Source: Zygnema cylindricum (Eukaryota > Streptophyta > Zygnematophyceae > Zygnematales > Zygnemataceae). From it: a stretch of DNA of 16,615 bases. The stretch lies in contig JBBHKE010001460.1 of the NCBI GenBank assembly GCA_037447655.1, positions 1 to 16,615 of the forward strand, in the 5' to 3' direction. Each line of letters opens with the position of its first letter. Position 1 is the stretch's first letter. Shown here in pieces: positions 16,363 through 16,615 of the stretch. The notes beneath the pieces are model-generated. The model made no database searches and was not told the origin of the DNA. It worked only from the letters and a program-made list of their open reading frames with translations. The position numbers were made by a program, and so were the translations under genes.

Positions 16363-16615
16363 CACCGCGAATCGTAATTAGCGTTATGTACGCTAATTCC
16401 GTTGCCCCAAATTTTGACTCTATCACCCTAGATAGAGTACATAATTCTAAATTATTCTTTACATTATTTAAGGTACTTTTGAATCAGCGTTAACAACTCT
16501 AATACAGCGCCGTTTTAAATAGTGTGGCGTACGGTCGGTGTCTGACCGTGCAAAATTGTACTTTATTAACAAAATAAATACAAAAAATGATTTAATACAG
16601 GCCGTTATCATGTAA
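16363..16615 (+). mobile_element. CACCGC-family element (E4), cut by window end
   Basis: Following TA at 16361-16362 it begins CACCGCGAATCGTAATTAGC and tracks E1 (6813-7059) to the last base of the window, including the TTAAATAGTGTGG block and CAGGCCGTTATCATGTAA. Its first 45 bp are closest to the small MITE at 917. The right half and terminus lie beyond the window. Confidence 0.75.

Larger units (their letters stand above)
15909..16363. mobile_element. Complete hAT-type non-autonomous element with 8-bp target duplication
   Basis: The element spans 15917-16355 (439 bp). Its first 15 bp, TAGTGTTGGGTATCG, are the exact reverse complement of its last 15, and CAAATTAC is duplicated at 15909-15916 and 16356-16363. 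Eight-base duplications and TAGTGTTGGG-like ends are hallmarks of hAT transposons. It has no transposase. Both halves are dense in ATATCG, CGATATATCG and TATCGCGATA words that could base-pair across the element. The centre has a C17/G14 palindrome and a 12-bp CGTAC array. It landed at the edge of E4, so its target duplication includes E4's flanking TA and first base. Confidence 0.9.

Noticed and set aside
16124-16493. Long open frames on both strands across 16116-16493
   Set aside because: They arise from the ATATCG and CGTAC repeat content of the hAT element and cross its right end into E4; no protein family is recognisable.

Overview
This is a repeat-dominated, AT-rich stretch of a eukaryotic nuclear genome. 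No intact protein-coding gene is recognisable. The one clear protein is the C-terminal end (reverse transcriptase tail plus RNase H) of a Ty1/copia polyprotein on the minus strand. A Met-tRNA-type primer-binding motif next to an LTR-like repeat and plant-style TATA boxes make a green-lineage host (land plant or streptophyte alga) the best guess, but this is an inference. Nothing bacterial, no tRNA or rRNA gene and no CRISPR array was seen.

Layout. 1-742: unassigned AT-rich DNA. 743-1131: two members of a TA-flanked inverted-repeat (MITE-like) family called 'CACCGC' here; one is a complete 215-bp copy. 1134-1481: a short GC-rich palindrome, TATA box and telo-box-like motif. 1482-3510: a candidate 2.03-kb element with GGGT..ACCC ends and TAA on both sides, containing about 1 kb of unrelated DNA between 200-bp direct repeats. 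3511-5494: an LTR-like repeat (copy A) split by a complete 782-bp transposon with a 3-bp TCA target duplication; the uninterrupted sister copy (B, 7817-8972) shows the empty site. 5495-6810: decayed sequence with a primer-binding-like motif and a possible copia protease remnant. 6813-7816: two CACCGC elements head to head, sharing one TA. 8973-10444: unassigned. 10445-13598: two direct copies of a 0.7-kb repeat (X) around a minus-strand copia fragment (991-bp 3' LTR plus RNase H). 13599-14690: unassigned, low complexity. 14690-15061: more GC-balanced DNA with a possible first coding exon. 15590-16615: a CACCGC element in reverse, a complete 439-bp hAT-type non-autonomous element with a perfect 8-bp target duplication, and another CACCGC element cut by the window edge.

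The nesting gives partial relative ages. The hAT element landed exactly on the edge of the last CACCGC element, so it is younger than that element. The 782-bp TCA element is younger than repeat A. The copia insertion is younger than the X copy it entered. The most striking structures are a strict 12-bp CGTAC array and a poly-C/poly-G palindrome inside the hAT element, the shared-TA junction at 7308-7309, and the X/copia junction in shared short homology near 12900. All similarities were judged by eye; percent identities were not computed.
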